Source of the DNA: Russula earlei
Taxonomy: Eukaryota; Basidiomycota; Agaricomycetes; Russulales; Russulaceae
NCBI GenBank assembly: GCA_025769875.1
Contig: JAGFNK010000071.1
Coordinates: forward strand, 91,087 to 155,086
Length of the DNA stretch: 64,000 nucleotides
Reading direction: 5' to 3'
The notes beneath the pieces were generated by a model that ran no database searches, was not told the origin of the DNA, and saw only the letters and a list, made by a program, of their open reading frames with translations. Made by a program: the position numbers and the translations under genes. Position 1 is the stretch's first letter, and every line of letters starts with the position of its first letter. Shown here one piece after another: positions 1-10,805 of this stretch.

Positions 1-3000
1 CGCGCACGACTGAATCCGCATCTGTGGCCGCTACATATCCCAGTGTTACCGTCGCCCGTCGTAGAGGGAATTCATCATTAGCGCTGGATCGGGAGGAGTA
101 TGCGCGCCGCGTGTAAGCGCGCACGAGCACGCCGAGAAAGTGCAGCGAAGCACGGCGAAATGGCGGGAACGTTGCGTCGGCCGCCGTGGGATGGCTATCC
201 ATGCTCGCAGGCAAGCTGGAAGGTGCAGGAGATGGTTGTCCCCCCCGCGCATGCGCCTGCGCGCCTTCGATCTGCAGCAGATCCAACATTGCGTTTGCGA
301 GGTCATGTGCGTAGGGGAGCAACGCGACGTCGGCGGTGTCAGCGATCGTCGCTAGGAGAGAGAGGGAAGACGTGCGAAGCGTCGTCGGGAGATGCGAGCC
401 GCCGCCGCCGCGAACGAGCGCAAACAGAGGCGGAATCAAATGGTCGGCTGGAACTCGAAGAGGTAAGCAGGATTGCTCCCATCGATCAGGGAAAGATTGC
501 TGACAATACCGCGGCAACGTATCCCCGCATCGCCGAATGACCTGCCCGAGCGCCTCCCCGATACGTAGGCGCATGTCAACCTCCTGTCGAGTGAGAGCGC
601 CCGCACCTACCCCCTGCAAGCCATCTGCATAGATCCGCACCAGTGCACGCATCACATCGGCACCGAACGAATCCGCCAGCGTAGACAGGCCCTGCACGGC
701 GTTCAAAAATATGTACGAGTCCTCGTCTTGAACGGCTTGCAAGAATACATCACGAATAGCGGGCTCGAGCGCACGCACCGCCTCGTGCGGTGTGGTCCCA
801 GCGCGGACAACCACCAATTCGCGTAGGAGGAGCAGGCCATGCGCACGGACGGGAAGCAAGGCATCTTGGAGAAGCTTCAGCGCCCTCTGGTAGGTAGAAC
901 GTATGCGATCTTCCTCTGGCTCAGGAGCCCGTCCCGGGGAGGTCGTCGAGGCAGAGGCGAGACGTACCGTGAGCGCCATGCGTGCTTCTCGAGCAAGGGC
1001 ACGGACCGACTCGGACGGCGCCTTGGCGAGGCGTTCATGCATCCTCGAGGATTTCTTCGAGAATGGGAGCTGACTGCAAAGGAAAGCGTTGGATTTACTA
1101 AGAGAATGGTGAGTGATATGTCTTAATTATGTCTGGAGACGAAACAAGTCACCTTCAAGTACGCTGAGGAGAAGATTGAGGCCTGTTTCGGTCATTTCAT
1201 CGTTTGGTCGTGCCCCTTGAACCCCTGACGTCTCGTCATCACTATCACCTTCCGTGTCATTCTGCACTTCATCACGAACGATGCGAAGATCGTCCATGGT
1301 CAGTCCGTGCCGCGGACTAGAACCTTCTGATGCTTGTTTGGAAGTTGAATCTTGAATAGGGACACTCTGTAGGGCATGCTTAACAAATGAAAGTATATGC
1401 TCGGGCCTGTTGAGTATATTATCACTCGGTGAGGGACCGTCTTTCGACATCTGCGTTTGAACCTGGATGATTAGTTGTAAGAAGAGTAGTGTTCTGAGCA
1501 GTAGACTTGGTGAATACATAGACAATTAATGTGATGCTGGGATCACCTGAGGGGGTCACTCCCGTCACCAGCATTGAAATCTTGATAGCCCTTCAAAAGT
1601 CTAACGAATACTTCTGATGCCACGTCCGGTCGATCCAACGACTTCAGAAATTCCGACGAAGTGCACAGGGTCTGGGCGAAGGCCGAGATAGTTGGCATCG
1701 ATGTCGAAAGCACCGCTCTCCTCGGCTTTCTTGAGATCGTCGGGCGTGAAGAAAGCCAATGCGGTGTCTTGTTCCTGTCTAGTTCTCAAATAAAATTCTC
1801 GAATTCGTAAATATATATATACGCACTTCTCAACACGTCTTACGTTTCCAGCGATGTCAACAGTCCAGTCACCGCCTTGTCCGTCTATGCAAGTCCATAG
1901 GATCGCGACTGCCTCGTCTACGGGAACCACGCGTCCCCATGTAAGTAATAGACCACGTACAGACTCCCTCAGAGCCGGGTCTGTTGCCTTCACGCGCGCA
2001 AGCGCACCAAGGAGTACATACAACGAAGTGGCAATTGGCGATAAGACCGTGGAAAGGAGGCTCGGAGCAGGATCTGTATTCGTCAAGAACGCTTGGATGA
2101 TTTTGACAGCCTCGACTGGCGTTAGTGTCGCAGGAATCATGACCGATACAGAGGCAGGCGAGGAAAGAAGAATTGCACCGTGAAGCAACGAAAGTAGGAT
2201 GTTGGAAACGAGTGCATGATGCCGTGAGGTGTCTTCAGCGGTAATCATGCGCGAAAGCGTGAATGATGCTGCGCGAATGAAAGCGGGGGGAGGCTTCGCC
2301 CTGGGTGAGAGTATGTCAGTTAACCGGGGAACGACAAAGCGAAAGTATTCCTGTGACCGAGTGAGACGATATGCCTAGGTTGAAGTTGTAGTCGTACCTC
2401 GGCAGTGACCGCTGACGGGACAGCGCCAAGAACTTGAGCGACATGCAAAAGCTTCTCGAGCGGCGCTTCTTCTGACACGCCATCGCCAAACACCGCTTCG
2501 AAAAGGCCACGGACGCCATCTGGACGCATCAATTGTCGGCTGAGTAAGGATGCACAAGACTTGTGTACGTGTTGTGGAGGTGGCGGCGACAATGACATGA
2601 TGGCTCCGAGTGACGCAATGTTTTGTGATGGCGGTAACCTGGGAGGGAATGAACTCAACGTTGGAAACTTTAGTTGAACAAGGTTCATACATTGACATCA
2701 AACGCATGATGAAGGGCCTAAGATCATCTACTACCGAGAAAGACTCGGTCGACAGCGACTTGGGAACCCACCCAAGCGTGATCCCTGGGCGGAGGATGTC
2801 AGTGGCATGGCGATTCAAGATGGTCGACGTGATGAGCGTTTGAGGGATAGTGCCATGCACACCGCGAGGAAAAATTAAGGAGAGAAATTGCCGTATCATA
2901 ATCGTAAGTTTTACGTATGACCGAGGGGCATCATTCATTTCGAGAATCTTGGACCTAGGTTGCGCATGAGTGCTGCTTCTTTCTGGCCACACGACGTTTA

Positions 3001-3528
3001 TGCGCGCAAGCAGCGGCTCGGTACCCCATTTGAAGACGATAGAGAGGAGTGTACGGAGCTGCGAGATATCCCTCGTGCCGATGAGGGGCATCTCGTCAGG
3101 CGAGTCCTCATTGGAGCGTAAAGGATCATTGGGAGCCGGATGTGTCCTTTCATCTTGGTCGAGAATTCTCTGGACGCTTTCCACCACGGATAGGGCCTCC
3201 TGAGCGGTCTCCTCCTGCGCTTGCTCCAATGACATGGCGCCACAAACGCGTTCAGGAAGCCCTCGCTGAGCACGACATTGTGCAAGTCGCGTAAGAAGGA
3301 CCGCTCGAAGATTTGGCGCATCACCTCCTTTCTCGCTATGTATCAGCAAAGATCCAGCGGCGAGGCAACGGGAGAGCTCTTCCATTCCAGGCGAGCAGAT
3401 AGCGGACTTCCGATGGAGGAGATCAGAGCCAAAGGGCAAGGGACATCATCCTGTACTTGGCGGTGGTGGAGTGCGTGCGTGGGATAGATAACAGCGGCTC
3501 GAATTGGGCCGTCCGTACCAGCGCCCAT
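1..3528 (-). CDS. RTP1: RTP1/TANGO6-like RNA polymerase II assembly factor, 3' end outside window
   Basis: HEAT-repeat protein of the Rtp1/TANGO6 family, which in yeast helps assemble and import RNA polymerase II. Reading the minus strand, the middle shows RPDGVRGLFEAVFG (near 2520) and the C-terminal Rtp1 region shows LPVRAHGLLLLREL (near 830) followed by EDSYIFLNAVQGL (near 710), all family signatures. I start at ATG 3528 because a 50-nt intron (GTACAG...CGGAAG, about 3456-3407) joins it in phase to the long open stretch ending near 2700; other introns lie near 2690, 2380-2250, 1790, 1560 and 1130-1080. The protein runs off the left edge. Around 1038-1047 the frame breaks: ILEEILEDA runs into TGA while the downstream frame starts at HERLAKAPS, so one base seems extra. 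Family assignment is firm; exact exons are inferred. Confidence 0.85.
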
Positions 3529-3548
3529 TTCAATACAACTCTGCCACG
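3529..3548. promoter_or_regulatory. 20-bp gap between divergent start codons of RTP1 and UBXN1-like genes
   Basis: ATG of the minus-strand RTP1-like gene (3528) and ATG of the plus-strand UBX gene (3549) are only 20 bp apart. Each promoter and 5' leader must therefore overlap the other gene's coding sequence, unless the RTP1 start is further inside (an in-frame ATG, MEELSRCL, lies just downstream of intron 1). Confidence 0.5.
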
Positions 3549-5081
3549 ATGTCTGATAAAGACGTTCTCATCTCGATGGGATTCGATCCTGCAAGGGTCG
3601 AATGTACGTTCAAACCGATGATCTGACGACGTGAAGCTAAAAATAAAAAAAACGCAGGGGCCCTACGCGCTACAAACAACAAGGGACTGCAGCCCGCCAT
3701 GGACTTCATTCTCGAGCACAACGATGATCCAATACCAGATGCCACCTCCGGAGCTGCCGCTACATCGTCTGCTCAACCCGACAACGAGATGACACCCGAG
3801 GATGATGATGATGATCTGGCAGCGCTGCGCGCAGCGTACCGTCTCAAACCTGGTGCCGAAAGCCAGGCTGAGTCTAGCGCCGGTGTTGAGGCAAGGGTGA
3901 GAGGAGGCCATCGGCTCTTCACCTCACCGAGGAAGTTGATGATTCATATGACAGAGCATCAAATGTTCGGAGTGCGGGAAGATCTTCAAAAATACAGCGC
4001 TCGCCAACTTTCACGCGGAGAAGAGTGGGCACGATCAGTTCGAGGAGTCCACAGAGGAGGTGGGGTTCCTCATTTGGCTAATGATTCACACTTTACTTAT
4101 ACTGATGGATCGCTTCAGATCAAACCGCTTACGGAGGAAGAGAAAAAGCAAAAGCTGGCAGATCTACGCGAAAAGATGGCGGAGAAGCGCCGCAAAATGG
4201 CAGACGAGGAGGCCAAGGAGGCGAAAGCGAACGAGCTCATCCGGCGCAAGGCAGGAAAAGTACGTGCCGAGCCCCGCTCCCCTCCAAACAAATGTACCCA
4301 CGATGTATGCGCACAATCTACGATCGACAGGAAGTCGCGCAGACCAAAGAAGATCTGAAGAACAAACAGATCCTCAAGGACCTCGAGGCAAAGCGCCGCG
4401 GTTCGTCCTCGCTTTTCTTTTCTTTTTTTTTTTTCGTCTCCCGTCACGCCCCGTTTGATGCGATTGTACCGTCTCGTTTAGAGAAGGAGGAGGACAAGAG
4501 GGCCCACGCGGCGATCAAGGCGCAGATTGAGGCCGACAAGCGGGAGCGCGCTCAAAAGGCGGCGCAGGAAAAGGCGCTGCGCGAAGGCGTCGCCGCTGCT
4601 CCTGCTCTCACAGCCGCGGCCGCACCTGCACCTGCACCTGCACCTGCACCTGCACCTGCACCTGCACACGCACACGCAGCTCCGGCGACATCTTCGGTGC
4701 CCGGACGGGAGTTCAAGGAAACGCGCCTGCAGATCAGGCTGGCGAGCGGTGGGCAACCGCTGACTACGACGCTGCCGAGCGATGCCAGTTGCGTCCTCCT
4801 TCGTTTCGTCCGAGGTGTTCTGGTCTCCTGATCGTCCCGCGATAGCGCTGCGAGAGGTGGCGGAATTTGTCGCTGGCCATACGTTGACGGTGGACGTTGA
4901 CACAGTCACGTTCACTCAGCAGTTCCCTCGGTGCGTATCCCTTTTGTGTCGCTTGAGAATTTGGAATGCTGATGCCGATGCTTAAAGGAAACAATTCTCC
5001 CAGTCAGATTTCTCCAGGACTCTCCGTGACCTCGGGTTGACACCGTCTGCTGTGCGTTGTGCTCATTTACGTCGGGTTTAG
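3549..5081 (+). CDS. UBA-UBX domain protein, UBXN1/SAKS1-like p97 cofactor
   Basis: Ubiquitin and Cdc48/p97 adaptor. Exons deduced by frame: 3549-3603, 3658-3896, 3955-4059, 4119-4259, 4331-4400, 4482-4787, 4846-4930 and about 4987-5081. The order is an N-terminal UBA domain (MGFDPARVEWALRATNNKG spans the first splice), a C2H2-like finger CSECGKIFKNTALANFHAEKSGH, a long charged coiled coil (EEEKKQKLADLREKMAEKRR), an Ala-Pro linker and a C-terminal UBX fold (TRLQIRLASGGQPLTTTLPSDA ... LREVAEFVAGH). This is the SAKS1/UBXN1 layout. The end TPSAV is followed by RCAHLRRV and TAG; a last mini-intron could instead move the stop to about 5093. Convergent with the J-protein gene downstream. Confidence 0.88.
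4622..4678 (+). repeat. CACCTG hexanucleotide microsatellite in the UBX gene linker
   Basis: About eight tandem CACCTG/CACCTGC-type units, then CACACG units. Read in the gene frame they give a Pro-Ala then Ala-His linker between the coiled coil and the UBX domain. Its length is a multiple of six, so slippage preserves the frame. Confidence 0.9.
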
Positions 5082-5355
5082 AGGCTTACATAGCCGCTTG
5101 CCTCGTAGGTTTTGATTGCGTCGTAAATAATGTGCTGTACTGAAGGTCATTATTCACTGTACTTTTGTCTCATTACATCCAAACCTGGCCAGGGGTATAT
5201 GATACCACCCCGGACTCCTGGACACGAACCTCCAAATGTAGTAAAGGGTGTAGTCGGGTAAATCTCGACAACATCGCTCAAGAAAGATAACCGTCCGCAC
5301 TCCCCTCGGGACAAGAATGTTGGTCGCCAAAGGCCAAGCTGCCATACTACAGCAT
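5082..5355. other. Convergent 3' intergenic region
   Basis: Lies between the stops of the UBX gene and the J-protein gene. It can only hold 3' UTRs and transcription ends; no other feature seen. Confidence 0.6.
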
Positions 5356-7482
5356 CTAGAATCCACGGTGTCCATGCATACTGGCGCCAGAACCAAATGA
5401 GAATCCACCGCCAGGGCCGGCACTGAAATGCGTAAACATGCTCGCCAGATCTGGGGGCATGCCGCCGCGCATGTGGGACGAGTCGGTCATGCCGTCCTCA
5501 TCCTCGCCAAGATCGTATCGCTCGCGCCGTCGCGGGTCTGACAGCACTGCGTGGGCTTCGACGACAAGCTTGAACTTTTCCTCGTCACCGCCCTAAAAAA
5601 GGGGACCTCTTCATCAGCCAACATACGAACAACAACACAACAGCAACAATCAAAAGAAAAGGGACACACACACACGCACACACTACAAAGAGAGAAAAAC
5701 GAAAAGGGAGTGGGGAGGCGAAAGCGAACCTTGTCAGGATGATGCTTGAGCGACTCGCGTCGGTACGCCTTTTTGATGTCCGCCTCGTTGCAGTCGCGCG
5801 GGACGCCGAGAACCTTGTAGTAATCCTTCGTCTTGCTGCGCTTGAGAGCGGCTTCGGCTCGCTTGAGCTCCCCGCGCAGCGAGCGCACGTCACCGTCCGC
5901 GCTTTCGAACTCGGCCTGTTCAAGCGCGGAGCGGAAGTCCGCGATCGCGTCATCGTACTGTTCCTTGTGCAGTCGGATGCGCGCGCGCGTGCGCAACGCT
6001 TTGAAGGAGCCCGGTTGGAGCACCAGCGACGCCTCCGTGTCGACAAGGGCGTCGTCGTGGCGGGAGAGCTGTGTGTCGGGGTTGGGAGGGACGTATCAAA
6101 GCCATCGTCCAGCGGGCAGAAGGAGGAAGCGTGATGCGGCGACGTACCTTGACGAGGGTAGTGGCTCGGTTGGATAATAACAGCGCCCGCAACTGGCCAC
6201 CCTTCCCTTCCTCCTCCTTTTCGCCGACACGCTGGCGGAACAGAACAAGAGCTGAGGGACGAGAGGCGGGACAGAGCCCAGCGTGGCGGGCGGCGACAAC
6301 GCACCTCCAATGCATCGGTGTACAGTCTCAGCGCATCGTGCAGCTTGCCGTTCTTGAACGCCTTGTTGCCGTCCTCCTTTGACCGCTCGACATCTTTTAC
6401 GCGCTTGCGTAAACGTTGTGCGGGCTCGTGACCAGGGTCGTATCGCAGTGCCGATTGCGCATGCTGTAACGCCTGCGGGAGCCGCCCACAAAGGAAGAGG
6501 AACGAGTCCGCGGAGGGTGAGCACGTCGGAAGAGTTTGACTGCAGTCGTAGGGCGTCGCTATCAAGCAAGACCATTAGTACAGCGGGACAGCAGGAAGCA
6601 GGGAAAGAAGACTCACTTTGCCGCGTTGTTCGCGCCGTCCCAGTTGCCCCGGGCGAGCTCGATCTCGACCCGCCACAGACGCCACTCTGTCGGGATCTCG
6701 CTCCCCTCCGCCTCGATGACCTGCAGGCATCGTTCGAGCGCGACCCGCGCCATGGCCCATTCCCCACGCCGCCGCGACCCCTCAAGATTACGTACGTGGG
6801 CCTCGAGCTCGAGCGCCTTTGTCTGCATCTGCAAGGCAGGCGCATTACCTGGTTCCGCAGCGAGCACGCCGCGCAGCGTCGAGAGCGCCGCAGTCGTCTG
6901 CGCGAGGGCGAGCTGGCAGCGCGCCAGTCCGCAGGAGCGTCTTGGGCGGCGCGGGCACGCCGGTGGACGATGTTTGCAGGGCCGTGGCGAGTTGGCAGTC
7001 GGCGAGCGCTGGGCGGAAGCGCTTGATGGCGATGTAGGCCGCCGCGCGATTCGTGAGATAGGCTGGTTCCGGTTCGGTGGAGACCAGATCTGCGTGTAGT
7101 CGATTTGTTGCCCGTGGGCCAGTCAGCCGTGTCTGTAGGACAGAGGTTTTGGGGGAAGGACGAGGGGGCAAAGGGGGGGGGGGGGGGACGATGACACTGA
7201 GAAGGATGACGCACTTATTGCCTTGGTGTATAGGTCGACTGCCTGACCGTACAGCCCACGCTTGAACGAGTCGTTGCCCTGCTCTTTGAGTTTCTCTGCC
7301 TCCGCCGCTATCGCCGCGGGGTCAGGGTCGGGTTGAGCGACGGCGACAGCGTCCGTTTCTGGGACCTCTTCATCCCTCAGTTGGGGCGATTGGGATGGCG
7401 GCGGATGGGGAGAAGTAGGCGAGCGTGTCTCTTTCTCCTTGGCTACGTCTACAGGCGAGCTTGAGGTGGCGTCGGGAGACAT
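5356..7482 (-). CDS. DNAJC7: DNAJC7-like TPR and J-domain co-chaperone, with two apparent frame breaks
   Basis: Hsp70/Hsp90 co-chaperone of the TPR2/DNAJC7 type. From ATG 7482: a Ser/Pro/Asp-rich head, TPR 1 ([20 protein letters not shown]), TPR 2-3 ([20 protein letters not shown]), TPRs near 6480-6300 ([20 protein letters not shown]) and near 6010-5930, then a J domain with [20 protein letters not shown] and the HPD motif (SLKHHPDK), and a Gly/Met-rich tail ending in TAG at 5358-5356. Introns lie near 7215-7095, 6615-6555, 6320-6060 and 5735-5595. Two sites need one base fewer to keep the TPR frame: T at 6928 (KTLLR then ARCQLALAQ) and one G of 6499-6500 (LTLRGL then LFLCGRLPQ). Without correction the protein is cut after about TPR 3. 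Either assembly errors or a pseudogene. Confidence 0.85.
7175..7189. repeat. Poly-G run inside first DNAJC7-like intron
   Basis: A run of about 14-15 G on the plus strand (poly-C on the sense strand) between exon 1 and exon 2. It lies in intronic sequence and is a likely place for sequencing slippage. Confidence 0.7.
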
Positions 7483-7994
7483 GGTGAGTACGTTGGGTGC
7501 GAGAGGCTATACATACGGGGGGACTGCATGGCTTACTCACCCGGCGCTCGTGTCTGGTCCAGTCGCTTTGGCTAGCTTGGCTCGCTTTGAAACCTTTTCT
7601 CTTTCTGCCATAGAGATATAGAGCAACGGCGCGGGATGCAGGAGTGGCTGACACTGCCAGAACGGTGTCCAGAAACCCCCAAACAAACATTTATTTGGCT
7701 CGAGCCAGTTGAAAGCGAAGCTAAGGACATGTCTGGTGTCCTTGTTTTAACACCAAATTCCCCATACCAAAATGAAGCAAGCTTCTGAACACCGCAACAA
7801 CAGAACCGAAGGGTATGAGAGAGAAAATCAAAAAAAAATCCACCATGCCCGAGTACGAAAAATGGTACAGTAGATAGTCCAGTCGCGATGCACGATTTTT
7901 TTTTTTGCAGAGCTAATATCAAAGAGGCGCATTTGATTCAGGAGCGAACTCGTCTGGCGGAAATGAGCCTACACGCAGTGCAAGAGTCCGCGGT
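7483..7994. other. Upstream region of DNAJC7-like gene and 3' flank of Kre9-like gene
   Basis: Holds a short minus-strand ATG frame (7612 to about 7540) ending at GTGAGT. It could be a leader exon or upstream ORF of the J-protein gene, but I found no in-frame acceptor. Otherwise nothing. Confidence 0.35.
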
Positions 7995-8910
7995 TTACAC
8001 CATGAACATGACCATGCCGGCGACAATAGCCAGTGCGACACCAGCGTGCGCAGCCGGCGTAGATATTTCGCCGAGCATGAGCGCACCACCAGAGCTGCTT
8101 CCGGAAGACGTGGGAGCGTTGACGTTCGCGCTGGCCACTGCGGGTAGGCCAGAGGATGAACCGGTTGTGGCGCGAGACGGAAGGACGGATAGAGGGGTGG
8201 TGGTGACAGGGCCGCTTGTGGAGCTCGGTTGCATCACAGAGGAGGGTGTGAGAGGGATTGGCGGATTGATGATGGTCACCGGCGAGGTACTGTTCGTCGT
8301 GTTCGAGCCAGTGCTACCGCCAGGGAGATACGACGGAGGGGGTACGGCCGTGGAAGAGTCGACAAGGGCACCCGTGCCCCAGGGGATGGCCTGACCGTTT
8401 GGCTGGGTCGGATTTGGCGCAGGTTCAGTTGCGCCCGTCTGGTTCGAGATGGCAAATCGACCAGTCCAGAGAAGGTTAGTCGCAGAGTGCGAGAATTGGT
8501 AGAAATAGACGGGTGCGTGAAGAGTGACCTATACACAAGCGCGGAAGTTGAATGGGAAAGGCTGACCGGACAGATGCGGTAACACGTACCGGAGGACATG
8601 GGTAGCTGAATGTACCAGGAGAGGCAGTACCGTCAACTGTGGCGACAGCTGGGAGAAAAGAGACAAGGGTCAGGCATAAACCGTTTGAAAAAGATCGGTA
8701 GCACGGACTGGTCAAATGGACCATATTGAAGTTGTTACCGGTCATGAGCTCGATGTTCATGATCTTCCAGTTTCCGGTCGTGTCTGGGGTCCAATTAATC
8801 GTGCAAGCACTTCCCTCGGTAAAGACTTGTCCAGGGCTTGGCCCCGTAGGGATGGGATCCGCCAAAGCGACGAATGCGAGGGACAAAAAGAAAGCGCCGC
8901 GAGAAAACAT
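7995..8910 (-). CDS. Kre9/Knh1-type N-terminal domain, secreted GPI-anchored Ser/Thr-rich protein
   Basis: Cell-surface protein of the fungal Kre9/Knh1-like domain family. It starts at ATG 8910 with a signal peptide (MFSRGAFFLSLAFVALADPI), then the domain hallmarks: GQVFTEGSACTINWTPDTTG, an MNIELMTGNN strand, and after two introns (about 8710-8650 and 8595-8530) VYFYQFSHSATNLLWTGRFAI. A long Ser/Thr/Pro-rich, presumably O-glycosylated stalk follows (TSPVTIINPPIPLTPSSV). The tail SSGGALMLGEISTPAAHAG then a hydrophobic VALAIVAGMVMFMV fits a GPI-attachment signal. Stop TAA 7997-7995. The role in beta-1,6-glucan assembly is known only for the yeast founders. Confidence 0.85.
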
Positions 8911-9203
8911 TTGCAGCAACGAAAGTGAAAAAAGGGGGCGATGTGGGGTAGAGAGTGAGGTAACCGATTTTTTTGGGCGGCTGAGGGCCGAGATAAAGGA
9001 TAGACGAGAGTAAGAGAGTGACGTGAGGGAAAGAGCGAGGATTAGGATGCGAGGAAAGGAAAGGGTCGAGCTGGCAAAGGAGAAACTCGAGGAACGGTTG
9101 AGTGAGGCACGGGCGCGATCCCCTGGCCCTGACATATTGATTTGTCGGTGACGGTTGCGTTGGAACGAGCGAGCGCTCATAAAACATCGCTTGCACGACA
9201 GCC
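8911..9203. promoter_or_regulatory. Divergent promoter region between Kre9-like gene and COG8
   Basis: 293 bp between the two divergent start codons. The plus strand is purine-rich. No specific operator could be assigned. Confidence 0.5.
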
Positions 9204-10805
9204 ATGACGGCCTTGGGGGATGTCCTGGCCAGAGATCACTCCAAACTCGACTTGACATCCCCGAACGCGGCTTCCTATCTTTCTCACCTCACCAGCCTTC
9301 CAATCGACTCCTTGCTTGCCGAGCCTGATGTCCTCTCCTCGACCTCTTCCCAATTGACGAATGCACTCACAAATCTCTGCACTTCCTCCTACCCAACATT
9401 CTTGTCACTCCACTCAACAACAACAGGCCTCACTTCCACCCTTTCCTCCTTCTCTCATACACTCGACACCCTCCTCCAAGACATTCCCGCTCTAGAGTCT
9501 GCCGCCCGCCAGTTCTCCTCCGAGGTCGCGACCGTCCAGTCCTCTCGTCGCCGCGCTGCTCTCGTCCTCGAGCATTCATCAAAACTACAAGACATTCTTG
9601 AACTCCCCTTACTGGCAGATGCGTGCATTCGTGGCGGTCATTATCAAGAGGCGCTCGATCTTGCAGCGCACGCCGCCCGGTTGGCCGCGCGATTCCCGCC
9701 TGTCCAGGCAGTGCATGACGTGCATGCAGAGGTGAACAGTGCCATCCGCGCGCTCTTGGGCCAACTCCTCGCTACTCTCCGCGCGCCAGGCAAGCTCCCG
9801 ACCCTCTTCCGCGCCGTCAGCTTCCTGCGGCGGATGCGTGTGTTTCAGGAACGCGAGCTCGCTCTCGCTTTCCTAACCGGCCGCCTCGAGGCGCTAAACG
9901 TCGCCTTGACAAGCGCCGAGGGTGAGAAACGCGGTTTGGACGCGCCGGATGGGTGGGTCCGGTACATGAAGAAGTACATCGACACATGGCGTGAAGGCGT
10001 CCACGACCTCCTCACGCAGTATGCTGCAATATTCCTCGAACGGCCGCCCACGGATCTCTCCCCAGAAGACCTACACACTCTACGCTCGCTCCTCCCCGCA
10101 TGCACAACACAGCTGCTCTCACGGCTACTCGATGTGCTCCGCGCTGCCCTGCCACGGATGCCCGACGCGCCGGCATTGACGGCCCTCCTCACGCAGCTCA
10201 CATATTGCGCGACATCCTTCGCCAGGCTCGGCTTTGACTTTCGCTCGCTCCTTCCGCCGTTGTTCGAAGACGCGGTGCGCGCTCGCGTGTCTGGTGAATT
10301 CTCGAGGGCGGCGGAGGAGTTCGGACGTACTCCGGAGACGGGCTGGGCTGCCGTCGGAGCACCGCGGAAGGACTCGCGCGGCGGTGCTGGAATGACGAGT
10401 GGTGTGCTCCACATCCACATCCCACCGCAAGCGCTGGCCGTGTATCCCCCGGTTGCGGTGTTTGCCAACGCTCTCCTTGTAGCGTTGAATGGGCTGCGGC
10501 TGCTTGCACCAGCGGCTCTGCTAGGCGACCTTGCAAACTCCCTTGACGCCTCTTTGGCCAAGGCTATTGATAGACTGCTGGATGCTCCTCGTGTCGAGGC
10601 AACGGGCGCTGCGAGGGCGTTTGTTCGCTTGTTGGTTCCATTCCTGAGAAGAGGATTGATCGAGGGTGTGTATGGATATAGCATTGAGGACGTGCCTCCA
10701 AGCGACGTTTTGCGGGGGGGGATCGAAAAATTGAATGCGTGGGTCAGCGAGGATGAGTCCACAGAACCAGCGTTATCTCCACTTTCCTCTGCACTTGAAC
10801 ATTAG
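9204..10805 (+). CDS. COG8: Conserved oligomeric Golgi complex subunit 8 (Dor1-like)
   Basis: Single-exon 533-codon gene for a lobe-B subunit of the COG vesicle-tethering complex, which acts in retrograde traffic within the Golgi. The N-terminal third has the Dor1 pattern: YLSHLTSLPIDSLLAEPDVL, SSYPTFLSLHS, a helical TLSSFSHTLDTLLQDIPALE, then KLQDILELPLLADACIRGG and LRRMRVFQERELALAFLTGR, followed by YMKKYIDTWREGVHDLLTQY. The C-terminal third continues as helices to the stop at 10803-10805. Length is close to fungal Cog8. The frame is clean, unlike two of its neighbours. Confidence 0.9.
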   Translation: MTALGDVLARDHSKLDLTSPNAASYLSHLTSLPIDSLLAEPDVLSSTSSQLTNALTNLCTSSYPTFLSLHSTTTGLTSTLSSFSHTLDTLLQDIPALESAARQFSSEVATVQSSRRRAALVLEHSSKLQDILELPLLADACIRGGHYQEALDLAAHAARLAARFPPVQAVHDVHAEVNSAIRALLGQLLATLRAPGKLPTLFRAVSFLRRMRVFQERELALAFLTGRLEALNVALTSAEGEKRGLDAPDGWVRYMKKYIDTWREGVHDLLTQYAAIFLERPPTDLSPEDLHTLRSLLPACTTQLLSRLLDVLRAALPRMPDAPALTALLTQLTYCATSFARLGFDFRSLLPPLFEDAVRARVSGEFSRAAEEFGRTPETGWAAVGAPRKDSRGGAGMTSGVLHIHIPPQALAVYPPVAVFANALLVALNGLRLLAPAALLGDLANSLDASLAKAIDRLLDAPRVEATGAARAFVRLLVPFLRRGLIEGVYGYSIEDVPPSDVLRGGIEKLNAWVSEDESTEPALSPLSSALEH

